DNA of 53,231 nucleotides from Xanthobacteraceae bacterium (lineage in GTDB: Bacteria > Pseudomonadota > Alphaproteobacteria > Rhizobiales > Xanthobacteraceae), in the NCBI GenBank assembly GCA_019748335.1, contig JAIEPP010000617.1, positions 1-53,231 on the forward strand, given 5' to 3'. Position 1 is the stretch's first letter. The number at the start of each line of letters is the position of its first letter. The notes beneath the pieces are model-generated. The model did no database searches. It was not told where the DNA came from and worked only from the letters and a program-made list of their open reading frames with translations. Below, piece after piece: positions 17,288-25,388 of this stretch. The translations under genes were made by a program, and so were the position numbers.

Positions 17288-17878
17288 TCATTGATTTGCC
17301 TCGGCGCTGCGCGAGGTCTTCACCCATTTACTGTAAATGGCCTTTTCCGCGTCAGTCCTGCATCTCTCGACAACGCATGATTCCATATCTGCCACGTGGT
17401 CGATTCCCGTCTCAAATTTGTGGCGGTTCCAATAATCAATGATGTCGTTGGCTTCCCGCTCCCGGGCCGCCGGGTCCGACGAACACCAGATTGCCAGCAC
17501 TCTCACGGAATGCATAACGAAGTCTGGATCGACATGGCGATCCTCGATGGCAATGCGGACACCAGGCTTGTCGTCGAGGCATATTCCCTCTCGCGTGACC
17601 CGGGCGGCCGCGATGGTCGCGGCCTCGCCGTCTTGAAGGGCATCGAGCAAGTCTGAATAATAACCGATCGCCACATCGTCCCGAAGATCTTCCTCTCCAC
17701 AAAAGGCTCCCTTCTGCCTCGCACTTGCAAATAGTGAGAATACCTCCTTGTCCTGATCCAATTCGCGCTTCACGTTGCCGATCATGCGCAACGAGATCAC
17801 GTCATTCAGAATATGACTGCGCTCCGCCTTGAGATAGTTCGAAATTGTGGACGTATCGATCCAGTAAGTCTTTGTCAT
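17288..17878 (-). CDS. PIN-like domain protein, probable toxin/nuclease partner
   Basis: A 196-aa protein with PIN-fold features: WIDTSTISNYL at the N-terminus (Asp8), DGEAATIAAARV (Glu85) and CLDDKPGVRIAIE (Asp102, Asp103), the acidic residues that bind metal in PIN ribonucleases. Its start overlaps the end of the upstream XRE-ImmA/IrrE gene by four bases (ATGA), so the two are co-translated. Pairs of an ImmA/IrrE-type peptidase with a PIN-like nuclease are known from surveys of toxin-antitoxin-like modules. The role as toxin is inferred. The C-terminal 60 residues are family-specific and unassigned. Confidence 0.7.
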   Translation of the reverse strand: MTKTYWIDTSTISNYLKAERSHILNDVISLRMIGNVKRELDQDKEVFSLFASARQKGAFCGEEDLRDDVAIGYYSDLLDALQDGEAATIAAARVTREGICLDDKPGVRIAIEDRHVDPDFVMHSVRVLAIWCSSDPAAREREANDIIDYWNRHKFETGIDHVADMESCVVERCRTDAEKAIYSKWVKTSRSAEANQ

Positions 17879-19014
17879 CGCGTTCTACTCCCCCTCGCCC
17901 GCGGTTGAACGCTCTCCAGCATTCTCAGCACCGCGGCGCGTCTTGCGGTGCTGATGGCCCCGACCTCTTCGGCGTAAGCCGCCTCATCCCGCAAAAGTAC
18001 CGCTATGTTCGGCAACGACTCGCGAAATCTCCATTCGATCCTGCCACCATTACGCTTCAACCCATCCGGGAGCGCAGGCAAAACGGTCCGCTTCAGACGC
18101 CATTTCATGGCCTCGAAGGAGACACCGAAGTAGGCCGCCAAGTCACAGACGCCGGATGCCTCGAGCTGCCCGTCACCCCGGTAAAGCGCCATCTCACCGA
18201 GCCTCGCACTGATCGTCTCAAGCGGCATCAGGAAGGCGCTGGCGAACATATTGGCGAAGTACTCGCCGAGGCCCGCCAGGTTGTGGAAGCCCCGTTCAGC
18301 GGCCGTGCCGGCCCTGAAATCCAATTTCTCCGGAACCATCGAAAGGGTGGCACGCATCGGATCGGCAGCCTTGATCGCAGCGCCGTGCAGGGCGTGCGCG
18401 AACTCGTGGGCCAGGGAGAACCGTTTCCTGCCGAGAGGGTCGCTTGCCCTCACCACGGCTATGCTGCCCATTCGATCGTTCAGATATATTCCCGGCAGCC
18501 AACGGGGAAGATCGGCGCTCATGACAAGCGCACCATGGTCTTTGAATAGCCCGGCCATGTCTTCGATAGGCTTAAAACCCAATTTCAGCCGGACTCGTTC
18601 GGTCTTGGCAAGCCGTTCGGCCCCGGATTGGATGTCCCCGAGCAACATGGGGGCTTGCGTTCCCAAAGCCTGAAAGTGGCCAACGGGACGTGAGCTGAGC
18701 GCCATAACGGAAGCGACGGTCCTCGCGAGATAGATCCAGTCGTCAACGATATCGGCCGAGTCTTGGTCAGCGCGCGATGGCGGCAGCGCAGGCGCAGCGG
18801 CCGGCGGCAAAGACCGCGATTTCAAGTCGGCGCCCAGCAGCCTAAGATAGGGTACGAGGATCCCCACCTCGCCCAGGGAAAACGTCTCCGACCCGGCCTC
18901 AAGAGAGGCATAGGCCTCCTTTGTCAATCCTAGGAAGCCCGCTATCTGCTCGGGTGTCTTCAGCCGGTGCTCGCGCGCCTTCCTGATGTAATTCCCAAAA
19001 GGCTCGTCCGACAC
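17875..19014 (-). CDS. XRE regulator fused to ImmA/IrrE zinc metallopeptidase
   Basis: A 379-aa protein. Residues about 5-65 hold an XRE helix-turn-helix (IRKAREHRLKTPEQIAGFLGLTKEAYASLEAGSETFSLGEV). Residues about 150-290 hold an ImmA/IrrE (COG2856) peptidase with the zinc site His203-Glu204-x-x-His207 in SLAHEFAHALHG and a downstream GEYFANMFASAFLMP that supplies the third ligand region. Such fusions cleave or control phage-type repressors, or act as antitoxin and regulator. ATG at 19014 is the first in frame. The four-base overlap with the PIN-like gene marks a two-gene operon. The 262 bases upstream to 19277 have no gene. Confidence 0.85.
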   Translation of the reverse strand: MSDEPFGNYIRKAREHRLKTPEQIAGFLGLTKEAYASLEAGSETFSLGEVGILVPYLRLLGADLKSRSLPPAAAPALPPSRADQDSADIVDDWIYLARTVASVMALSSRPVGHFQALGTQAPMLLGDIQSGAERLAKTERVRLKLGFKPIEDMAGLFKDHGALVMSADLPRWLPGIYLNDRMGSIAVVRASDPLGRKRFSLAHEFAHALHGAAIKAADPMRATLSMVPEKLDFRAGTAAERGFHNLAGLGEYFANMFASAFLMPLETISARLGEMALYRGDGQLEASGVCDLAAYFGVSFEAMKWRLKRTVLPALPDGLKRNGGRIEWRFRESLPNIAVLLRDEAAYAEEVGAISTARRAAVLRMLESVQPRARGSRTR

Positions 19015-19276
19015 TGCGCCATCCGTCTAACAATTAATGGCGACAGCTTAACCCGCAAGGCTTTACGGAAAGTAAGCATGACGCGTTGACCGTAGGTATG
19101 CCGGAGCGTCTTCCCTATTTTGCTAAAGTTGGAGCCGGCGACGCTGTTCGACATTGCATGTCTGCCCATTCGCGCCGGTCCTTGAGATCGAGACTGAGGG
19201 ACAATTGGCAACCGAAGATCGCCGGATGGTCACCGCCCGTGGTGCCGTTCACTAATGAGCCGCACTCTGCACGCTA

Positions 19277-19332
19277 CTGCCCGCCGCAATCGGCGGCGGG
19301 CAGAGCGGCGATGCCCGCCGAATTTTTCGGCG
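19277..19332. terminator. Two adjacent strong hairpins
   Basis: Bases 19277-19303 form an 11-bp perfect stem (CTGCCCGCCGC / GCGGCGGGCAG) with loop AATCG. Bases 19316-19332 form a 6-bp stem (CGCCGA/TCGGCG) with loop ATTTT. They begin 6 bases past the end of the recombinase fragment at 19339, so termination of that transcript is plausible, although no U-run follows. The remainder of 19015-19338 is featureless. Confidence 0.4.
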
Positions 19333-19338
19333 ATAACT

Positions 19339-19761
19339 TCACTTGCGATTTGAACGACGAGCCGGTGAAAGCAGTCGGATGAACTCGGTAGGCCCGAGTT
19401 CGGGCCGCGAGAGGCGGTCAACTGATTCGATGATGACCATGTCGATCCGTCCCGCCTCGACATCGGACACAAGGCGGGCCAGACGGGAGCGGTCGACCAT
19501 AGTGCCGGCCCTGACCGCCCTGGCGTCCGCGCGGCGCCGGCGATCCGCCTCCTTGATTGCCGCGAGAAAGGCCGGAAGCCCCGCCTCATATTCCTGGCGC
19601 CGTCTGGACAAGCGGAAATCCGACGGATCCCGGCCGTGGTCGCCGAAGGTATTTTCGGGCAGATTTGCAGGGGCTCCATCGGAAACTCCCGAAAGGCCGC
19701 CGGTCACAGGGAGCGCCGCCGTGCGGTCGTCCCGGTTCCTCGATGATACGCGCTTACCCAT
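19339..19761 (-). pseudogene. Serine recombinase, core fragment
   Basis: A 140-aa frame. Its second half carries AGTMVDRSRLARLVSDVEAGRIDMVIIESVDRLSRP, the second half of a resolvase catalytic domain including the DRLSR motif. The part that should carry the catalytic serine is replaced by unrelated low-complexity sequence, and the frame stops shortly after the DRLSR helix. It cannot be an active recombinase alone. The start at 19761 is a guess; an in-frame ATG lies at 19848. tRNA-like element 4 lies 212 bases upstream in opposite orientation. Confidence 0.6.
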
Positions 19762-19972
19762 CCAACTATCCCATTCTTTGCTCTGACGGATCGGTATGCA
19801 GATCCGTTTCGTGCAGCGGCATTTACTCTCGTCGTGAAACGAAGTCAAAAGTTCTATTTATTGTTGTAATACAATAGCTTATTATCTATCAAATCCCTAT
19901 AAAGTCGTCTCTTTGCTTCGAACAGACAATGAACATCGAGGAATTCCACGTCGCCACGGGGCAATCGCAATC

Positions 19973-20036
19973 GGAGGGCTAGCTCAACGGCATGCCTCCC
20001 TTTTTGAAGGCCGGAAGCGTAGGTTCGAATCCCTGC
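19973..20036 (+). tRNA. Degenerate tRNA-like element 4
   Basis: GGGCTAGCTCAACGGCA gives tRNA positions 6 onward, and GTAGGTTCGAATCCC a T-arm with a perfect TTCGAAT loop. T8 to T-arm GG is 42 nt. A hairpin at 19994-20011 (GCCTCC/GAAGGC, one mismatch, loop CTTTTT) occupies the anticodon position. The D-stem, part of the T-stem and the acceptor stem do not pair. The 210 bases between it and the recombinase fragment at 19761 are AT-rich and empty. Confidence 0.5.
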
Positions 20037-20066
20037 TAATGTGGCGGTGCGCCGACCGACCCGCCG

Positions 20067-20360
20067 TCAGCCGCCATCCGTCCACGGGCGGGCATCCCGC
20101 GTCACAGCACGATCCCCGGAAGACTCGTCGGGCCCCGCGACGGTCGCCATCGTCCTTGCTCGGCGACGAGCCTCGGCGATACAATACTTCGCCAATGCCA
20201 CCAGGAAGGCCTCGACCCTGACGGGGTCGAGGACCAGATGGTGGCCCCCTCGTTCGCGCGTCCGGAAGGCCGGGGCATCAATCTCGATAGTGGGAGCGGG
20301 CAGGTCGGGGGACGTCGGCAAGTCTTGCGCGGGACGGCCGGGACGGCGTGAATCCGACAT
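20067..20360 (-). CDS. Small hypothetical protein, third gene of XRE-linked operon
   Basis: A 97-aa protein of unknown family. Residues 1-25 are Pro/Ser/Asp-rich; 35-65 (GGHHLVLDPVRVEAFLVALAKYCIAEARRRA) look like one amphipathic helical unit; the tail is disordered. ATG at 20360 lies four bases after the stop of the 226-aa gene on the same strand, which makes co-transcription likely. No homologous small gene follows the paralogous locus at 5338-6033. Confidence 0.5.
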   Translation of the reverse strand: MSDSRRPGRPAQDLPTSPDLPAPTIEIDAPAFRTRERGGHHLVLDPVRVEAFLVALAKYCIAEARRRARTMATVAGPDESSGDRAVTRDARPWTDGG

Positions 20361-20364
20361 GCCC

Positions 20365-21045
20365 CTAACCCTCCCCGAACAGGCACGCGACGGCACCAAG
20401 GGTCCGCTCCACGGCCTCATTGACGTCCAGCAGGTAGATATGGCGGGCTCTGGCATAGACTTCGGAGCCATCGCGGATCTCCCTCAGGAAACGCGGCATA
20501 GCCGTCAGGGTCCGGCCGGCCTCGAACCGGGCGCCGATGAAGTCCGGGTCACGGACCGCCTCCTCGAACTCGAAAGGCCGCATGACGCAGCGGAGGCGGC
20601 GCGCGAAGTCCGCAACGCCGGTGCAGGCCGGAAGCGTAACCGCAATAGAGTGAGACTCGAAGCGCACCCTTCCGGGCGCCAGGGCAAGCGCCTGGAGGGG
20701 CAGGGCGCCGTAGTCCTGGAAGCCGGTGTCGAAGTCGAACGGCTGGAACATGTCTGCCGTCCATGCCGGCTGCCCGGCATAGCGGACATCGTTCAGCCAT
20801 GCCACGTATTCGTCCGGGTCGGCGGTGATGCCGATCGCCACCGTGGGACCCCACTCCGACGCAAGGGCGTCGAGGCCGGAGCACGTCGCGTAGACGACAT
20901 GCGCCGTGTCTGACGACGTTCGCCCGACAGGGGAAGGCGCTGCAAAAGTTATCGAAAGCGAAAGGGTGCGCCGATCGGGAAAGCGCAGCGCCACCGCACC
21001 GGCGTCGAATTCAATCGTATCGGACTGGGATCCTAGCTGTTCCAT
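20365..21045 (-). CDS. Unrecognised 226-aa protein (paralogue of 5338-6033)
   Basis: Same unassigned family as the 231-aa protein at 5338-6033. Shared blocks include SGLDALASEWG, IGITADPDEYVAWLNDVRYAG, FQPFDFDTGFQDY, PFEFEEAVRDPDFIG and ARHIYLLDV. It is soluble, with no signal peptide and no obvious catalytic motif. ATG at 21045 is preceded by AGGAGG at 5 bases. The operator TGGTA-N7-TACCA lies 22 bp upstream, and a small XRE regulator gene lies just beyond on the same strand, so an autoregulated operon is likely. Confidence 0.75.
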   Translation of the reverse strand: MEQLGSQSDTIEFDAGAVALRFPDRRTLSLSITFAAPSPVGRTSSDTAHVVYATCSGLDALASEWGPTVAIGITADPDEYVAWLNDVRYAGQPAWTADMFQPFDFDTGFQDYGALPLQALALAPGRVRFESHSIAVTLPACTGVADFARRLRCVMRPFEFEEAVRDPDFIGARFEAGRTLTAMPRFLREIRDGSEVYARARHIYLLDVNEAVERTLGAVACLFGEG

Positions 21046-21066
21046 CAGAGCCTCCTGTATCCATAT

Positions 21067-21083
21067 TGGTACTATTTATACCA
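21067..21083. promoter_or_regulatory. Operator TGGTA-N7-TACCA (second copy)
   Basis: TGGTACTATTTATACCA: the five-base arms and seven-base spacer match the site at 6059-6075. It lies between the small XRE gene (ending 21111) and the 226-aa gene (starting 21045), 22 bp before the ATG. The equivalent distance at the other locus is 26 bp. This placement suggests an internal regulated promoter within the operon. Confidence 0.65.
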
Positions 21084-21110
21084 TTAGATACAAAAAGCAA
21101 CAGAAAAAGA

Positions 21111-21362
21111 TCAATCAGACCGTTTTATGGCCACCCCGTCACGTGTCGCCACCGCGCCGATCTCCGTGCCATCCGCAATGAAAATGATTCCGGCGGCGAC
21201 CAGTGCCGCCCCGACGGCACGGCGCTGGCTGAGGCGCAGTTCCGCCCCCGTCTCGAGGCGCTTGACCGTCATGACGCCCACGCCCGCCTCTTCGGCCAGT
21301 TTCTGCTGCGTCCAACCCAAGAGGGCACGCGCGGCCCGAATCTGCTGGAATGATGGTTCCAT
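21111..21362 (-). CDS. Small XRE-family transcriptional regulator
   Basis: An 83-aa homologue of the regulator at 3095-3361: QIRAARALLGWTQQKLAEEAGVGVMTVKRLETGAELRLS is a complete XRE helix-turn-helix, followed by the short tail AAGIIFIADGTEIGAVATRDGVAIKR. The ATG at 21362 gives the same N-terminus as the paralogue (MEPS versus MDPT), so it is preferred over the ATG at 21380. Its gene precedes the operator and the 226-aa gene on the same strand, which makes it the best candidate to bind TGGTA-N7-TACCA. Confidence 0.82.
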   Translation of the reverse strand: MEPSFQQIRAARALLGWTQQKLAEEAGVGVMTVKRLETGAELRLSQRRAVGAALVAAGIIFIADGTEIGAVATRDGVAIKRSD

Positions 21363-21707
21363 CCGCCCATTATAGACCAATGCGCATCAGACGCGAGGCT
21401 CCGACGCGAAATGCCGCTGGAACCAAGAGCTACTTGGTCGAGTTTGACGTGCCGGATGACAAGATTGGGAATCTACCGACCGCCGTACTTCGCCGGAACG
21501 CCGACCGCCATCGCCCTGAAGTCGAACCTGCCGATGCCATCGACCTCAACCCTGAAGACGCCGGACTGACAATGTGGAAGATTATCATCTCGTATATCGT
21601 CCCTTACTCGAATTTTTTGGCGTTTAATCTGTTTCGCAATGCCCGCTCCGGGGCTTAGCGCGACCATGGGAACCATCGGGCGACAGTCGGGCCGCCGACA
21701 GCACCGT
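21363..21707. other. Intergenic stretch, nothing recognised
   Basis: The frame at 21350-21658 on the plus strand (102 aa) overlaps the XRE start and has a hydrophobic end, but shows no family resemblance or ribosome site. No hairpin or RNA gene is obvious. Confidence 0.3.
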
Positions 21708-23849
21708 TCAAAGCGTCTTCAGATACTCGATGAGGGCGAGCCGCTCGGATTCGGTCAGCTCAGGGCCTAGCACCCCGTCAGGGCGCTCCTTTCCGGTGCC
21801 CTCGAAAGAGTGGCCGCGGTTGCCGTTGCCGATCTTCGACGCGTCGAACCGGAACTCGCCCCTTGCGCAATCGGCCATGTCAACCTCCACCCGCAATCCC
21901 ACGTCGAGGGGATCGAACTCGCGCGCTCCGATGCAGAAGCTCTTCGGCCGCAAGCCAGCGGGCGTCAGCATCCAGCGGAGCGACGGCACGGACCCGTTGT
22001 GCAGGTAAGGCGCCGTCGCCCAGACCCCGTCGAGCGGCCTCGCACGATAGACGGCTCCCTTGGGGTTGGGGCAGTTGGGCAGCGGCCCGACGATCTCGCC
22101 CCGGCGAACCTCCTCCTCCGGATGGTCCTCGAACCATTTCCCGACGACGCGGTCGACGACGTCCATCAGCGCGGTCGCGAAAGGCACCTTGCCGCCGGCA
22201 GCCGGCGGCACCCGCTCGCAAGGCGCCTTGCGGAGCAGGTCCGCCGCGGGATCGATGCCGAGGAAAGGGGGTATCACCACCATGCGCTTGGCGAGGACAT
22301 CCGACTGTTCCTTGTCCGTGCCCATCGCCGACACTGGCTTCTGAACGACGTCGAGACGCCGGTCCCCATCCGGCCCCACGTCCCTCCACCACTTGGGTGC
22401 CCAGATGCTGACGTCAGGATAGTCAGCATCGAACACGGGATCGGCAACGGGGCCGAGGTGACATTCCGCGCAGTGCGCCCGGTATAGCTTCCTCCCCTCG
22501 ACGACGCGCGCCGGGTCGATCCGCCAGGCAGGGTCGTCGCGGAAGAGCCCCTCGGGCCATTTCGGTGCCCGCAGACCTTTGAATGCCGGCCTGTCGCCTT
22601 CGAACGGAGACTTCCCCGCCAGCATGGTCTCGAACTGGTGGAGGTTCCCCATCACAACCGAGGATCGAAAAAGACCCTTGGGCCGATCGGCCGTCACCAT
22701 GTTGACCTTCGCGGCAACCCCGAGCGCCTCGCCGGCATTGCGGACCAAGGGCTGCAAGATCGACGCGTCGTACTGCGCCCACAGGAACCGGGGCGCATCC
22801 CAGATCGGCGGAAAGCTCACCGGCGCGTGGAGGACGGCGAGATTGTCATCGCTGCCGAGGTTCCTGAGCGGCGCCTTGGCGTCGCCCTTTGTCCCGACCC
22901 TGAGGTTTTCGAAGAAAACCTGGTTGCCGATTCGATTGAGCGCATCGAGACGCCCGAACCCCTCCTCCGTATTGCTGTATCTGTCCTCGGCGTGTCCGGG
23001 GTCCGCTTCGGATCGGGCGTCCAAGATTTTTGCCGCCTCCAGCCTGCCTTTAAGAACATCCAGCACCCGATCGAGGTCGGCGCTCAGCTTCGCGACGTCG
23101 CCGCGATCCGCATCGGCGCCGAGCACCCTTCGCGCGAACCGATCGAACCTGAAAGGCAGATACCGCGTGTAGAAGATCGACAACCCGATTGCCTGTTCGA
23201 GCCTGCCGAGATCGGCCATCGCGGGACCGCCGTCGTAGCGCAGGCTCACCCCCTTGTAGGTCAGGTGGCCGGTATGGCAGGCGGCGCAGGTGAACCCGAC
23301 CTGGTCCGGCAGGCGCTCCCCGGTCACCGGGTCGGCATAGCCCGGCGTCCGGGCGAAGCCCACTGGGAGGCCGTCGAGATTATCGGCGGAGGTATGGGGG
23401 ACCGAGGCGGAGACGGGAATCGCGGACGACGACGCCGAGTAGCCGTATTTTTGAAGCGCGACCGAGTCCGTTTCGAGCGTGCGCGGACTCGGGATGAAGC
23501 CGAAGCGCTCGAGGTAGCCCGGCTCCTTGAGAAGGCCGGCCGGGAAGACCGCGAAATTGACCTCCGGCTGCTCGAGGGCCACGAACCATTCGTAGGGCAC
23601 GGGGAAGGTCGAGGTGCCCTGGGGCGCATGGTGGAACCAATGGCGTTGCGCATTCGTCCAGTTCTGATCGAGCCAACGCGCCTGCTTGGCCGTCGGGACC
23701 GGCGGAAGCGCGGGCCGGAGCACTTTGGCGGCCAGCGTGCCGCCCAGCAGGGCCCTCACCTCGTCGGTGAACAGGGATACCGCCGTTACGGCGAGCCCAG
23801 CGACGAGAGGGACGGCGGCCGCGGCGATCAGCAGGGGACGAAAACGCAT
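21708..23849 (-). CDS. Secreted di-heme c-type cytochrome, RoxA/DHCP-like
   Basis: A 713-aa exported protein with an N-terminal signal (RFRPLLIAAAAVPLVAGLAVTAVSLF). There are two heme-attachment sites: CAACH at 188-192 and CAECH at 460-464. The APYLHNGSVPSLRWML motif near the C-terminus is typical of the di-heme cytochrome c peroxidase/MauG superfamily. Its length and layout are closest to the large DHCP branch that includes the rubber oxygenase RoxA, but the substrate cannot be told from sequence. ATG at 23849 is chosen because it starts the signal peptide. It follows a second cytochrome-like gene by 81 bases, probably as an operon. Confidence 0.8.
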   Translation of the reverse strand: MRFRPLLIAAAAVPLVAGLAVTAVSLFTDEVRALLGGTLAAKVLRPALPPVPTAKQARWLDQNWTNAQRHWFHHAPQGTSTFPVPYEWFVALEQPEVNFAVFPAGLLKEPGYLERFGFIPSPRTLETDSVALQKYGYSASSSAIPVSASVPHTSADNLDGLPVGFARTPGYADPVTGERLPDQVGFTCAACHTGHLTYKGVSLRYDGGPAMADLGRLEQAIGLSIFYTRYLPFRFDRFARRVLGADADRGDVAKLSADLDRVLDVLKGRLEAAKILDARSEADPGHAEDRYSNTEEGFGRLDALNRIGNQVFFENLRVGTKGDAKAPLRNLGSDDNLAVLHAPVSFPPIWDAPRFLWAQYDASILQPLVRNAGEALGVAAKVNMVTADRPKGLFRSSVVMGNLHQFETMLAGKSPFEGDRPAFKGLRAPKWPEGLFRDDPAWRIDPARVVEGRKLYRAHCAECHLGPVADPVFDADYPDVSIWAPKWWRDVGPDGDRRLDVVQKPVSAMGTDKEQSDVLAKRMVVIPPFLGIDPAADLLRKAPCERVPPAAGGKVPFATALMDVVDRVVGKWFEDHPEEEVRRGEIVGPLPNCPNPKGAVYRARPLDGVWATAPYLHNGSVPSLRWMLTPAGLRPKSFCIGAREFDPLDVGLRVEVDMADCARGEFRFDASKIGNGNRGHSFEGTGKERPDGVLGPELTESERLALIEYLKTL

Positions 23850-23930
23850 CTTTGTTTTTCCTCTCGCAGGGACCCGTCGGTCGGCCGCCCGGCGGGGAGG
23901 AGCCGGGCTACACGGCACCAACCGTCCGGC

Positions 23931-25388
23931 CTATTTCGATGCGGACTTCGCATTTATAAACCTGACGACGGCGTCGGTCTCGGCAGCGGTGCGGCGCGTC
24001 GCCGTCGCCTGGATCGCCCCTTCGACAGGGGGCGACCAGCCGAAGTTCCGGACATTCCACGAACCATTCGGAAGGACCTTGCCATCGAGGCCGGGTATGG
24101 CCCTGACCTGCAGCAGTTCCATCGCCCGCCGCGTGTCGGTATGGCAACTGACGCAGTCGGTGTTGAAGAAATGGCTCCTGTCGGGATCGGCGAGCGTATC
24201 CAGTATCTCGCGGATGCGTGCGGGCGAGGGCCGCGAGCTATCGAAGAGCTCCGCCGTCGCGACGCCCTTGCGCTCCGCCACGGGCGGGGCGGGGACGGGC
24301 AGGGCGGCGTGCCTGCAGGTGATCGCGGAGCCGTTGTTGGCACTCGGCGCGGGCACTACCGCGTTGCCGGCGGAACCCGGATTGAGCATCTGGGCAAACT
24401 GGGATCCGTCCATTGCGGGGCCATGGACGGGGATGAAATCGCCCGCCTTCAAAGTCGGGGAGATATCCCTGTCAAGACGCGCCATCGAGAGGAAGATCCA
24501 TGGCCTCGAGCCTTCGGCGGGTAGTCCCATGACGGCCATCGCGCCGAGTTTCGCGCCACTCAGATGGCGCTCGAGGAACGCCTTCATCTCGCTGCGCGTC
24601 CGAGCGGATGTCGTCGCGTCGCGAAGGCCGGGATGGACGCCGAGCGGAGCCGAGCCCGTGTCGATGCGGTGCGCCCCGAACCTGCCGACGGTGAGACCCG
24701 CCTTGATGGCGGAAAGCTCCCGCACGATCGCGTCAAAAGCGGCGAGATCCGGCTTGGGCCGCATCAGGCAGCCTTCCTGCGCCGGCGGATCCTGTCCGTC
24801 GGTGAACGAGTAGATGAGATGGACAGCGATGTCCTGAACCCTCGGTTCGCCCTGCGGTCCCTTCAGGACAGGCTGGACGATCAGCCTGATTTGGGGCAGA
24901 CGGCCGAACTCCGCGCGGATGGCATCGGACAACCCCGGCGCCCCGGCATCGATGCGAACGCCCGCGATATGCCAGGCGGCGATCGACCTCGCCTCGGCCG
25001 GCAACCCGATACGCGCACCCGTGCCCGACACGATCGCGGCCGGACCGTCGGCGAGCGCGAGCAGTTGGGCGAACGCGGCATCGGGCCAAGCCCGCTCACG
25101 CTTCACCGGATCTCCGGCAACGGGGATCGCGAGGTCGCCCATGGAGATCGCCTTGGCGAAATCGGCGGCGACCAAAGGCGGGGGGAATAGCCAGGAAACG
25201 TCGTTCGACGACAACCTAGCCGTCGCGGGCGCGGTTGGCGAAGCGGCCGACAGGGGAGCGGCAACGGCGGCCCCGCCGATGTCCGTATCCGTCGGAGAAC
25301 CGAAGATTGCCAATACGGACGCGAGCAGACCAAGTCCCGCAAGAATCATCGGACGGTGATGCCGCGCATTTAGCCGAGGGTCGATCAT
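23931..25388 (-). CDS. Secreted mono-heme cytochrome-like protein
   Basis: A 485-aa protein with an N-terminal hydrophobic segment (MILAGLGLLASVLAIFG) that probably acts as a signal or anchor. A single heme site, CVSCH at 412-416, precedes a region (GKVLPNGSWNVRNFGWSPPV) close to the C-terminus. Residues about 65-390 form a large domain of unknown function. It is upstream of the RoxA-like cytochrome and probably acts with it in the periplasm, for example as electron donor or accessory factor; that role is inferred from neighbourhood. The start at 25388 gives the shorter N-terminus; 25412 is also possible. Confidence 0.65.
   Translation of the reverse strand: MIDPRLNARHHRPMILAGLGLLASVLAIFGSPTDTDIGGAAVAAPLSAASPTAPATARLSSNDVSWLFPPPLVAADFAKAISMGDLAIPVAGDPVKRERAWPDAAFAQLLALADGPAAIVSGTGARIGLPAEARSIAAWHIAGVRIDAGAPGLSDAIRAEFGRLPQIRLIVQPVLKGPQGEPRVQDIAVHLIYSFTDGQDPPAQEGCLMRPKPDLAAFDAIVRELSAIKAGLTVGRFGAHRIDTGSAPLGVHPGLRDATTSARTRSEMKAFLERHLSGAKLGAMAVMGLPAEGSRPWIFLSMARLDRDISPTLKAGDFIPVHGPAMDGSQFAQMLNPGSAGNAVVPAPSANNGSAITCRHAALPVPAPPVAERKGVATAELFDSSRPSPARIREILDTLADPDRSHFFNTDCVSCHTDTRRAMELLQVRAIPGLDGKVLPNGSWNVRNFGWSPPVEGAIQATATRRTAAETDAVVRFINAKSASK

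Noticed and set aside
22638..24524. Plus-strand open frame of 628 aa
   Set aside because: Runs antisense across two cytochrome genes that have signal peptides and heme motifs; no domain of its own.
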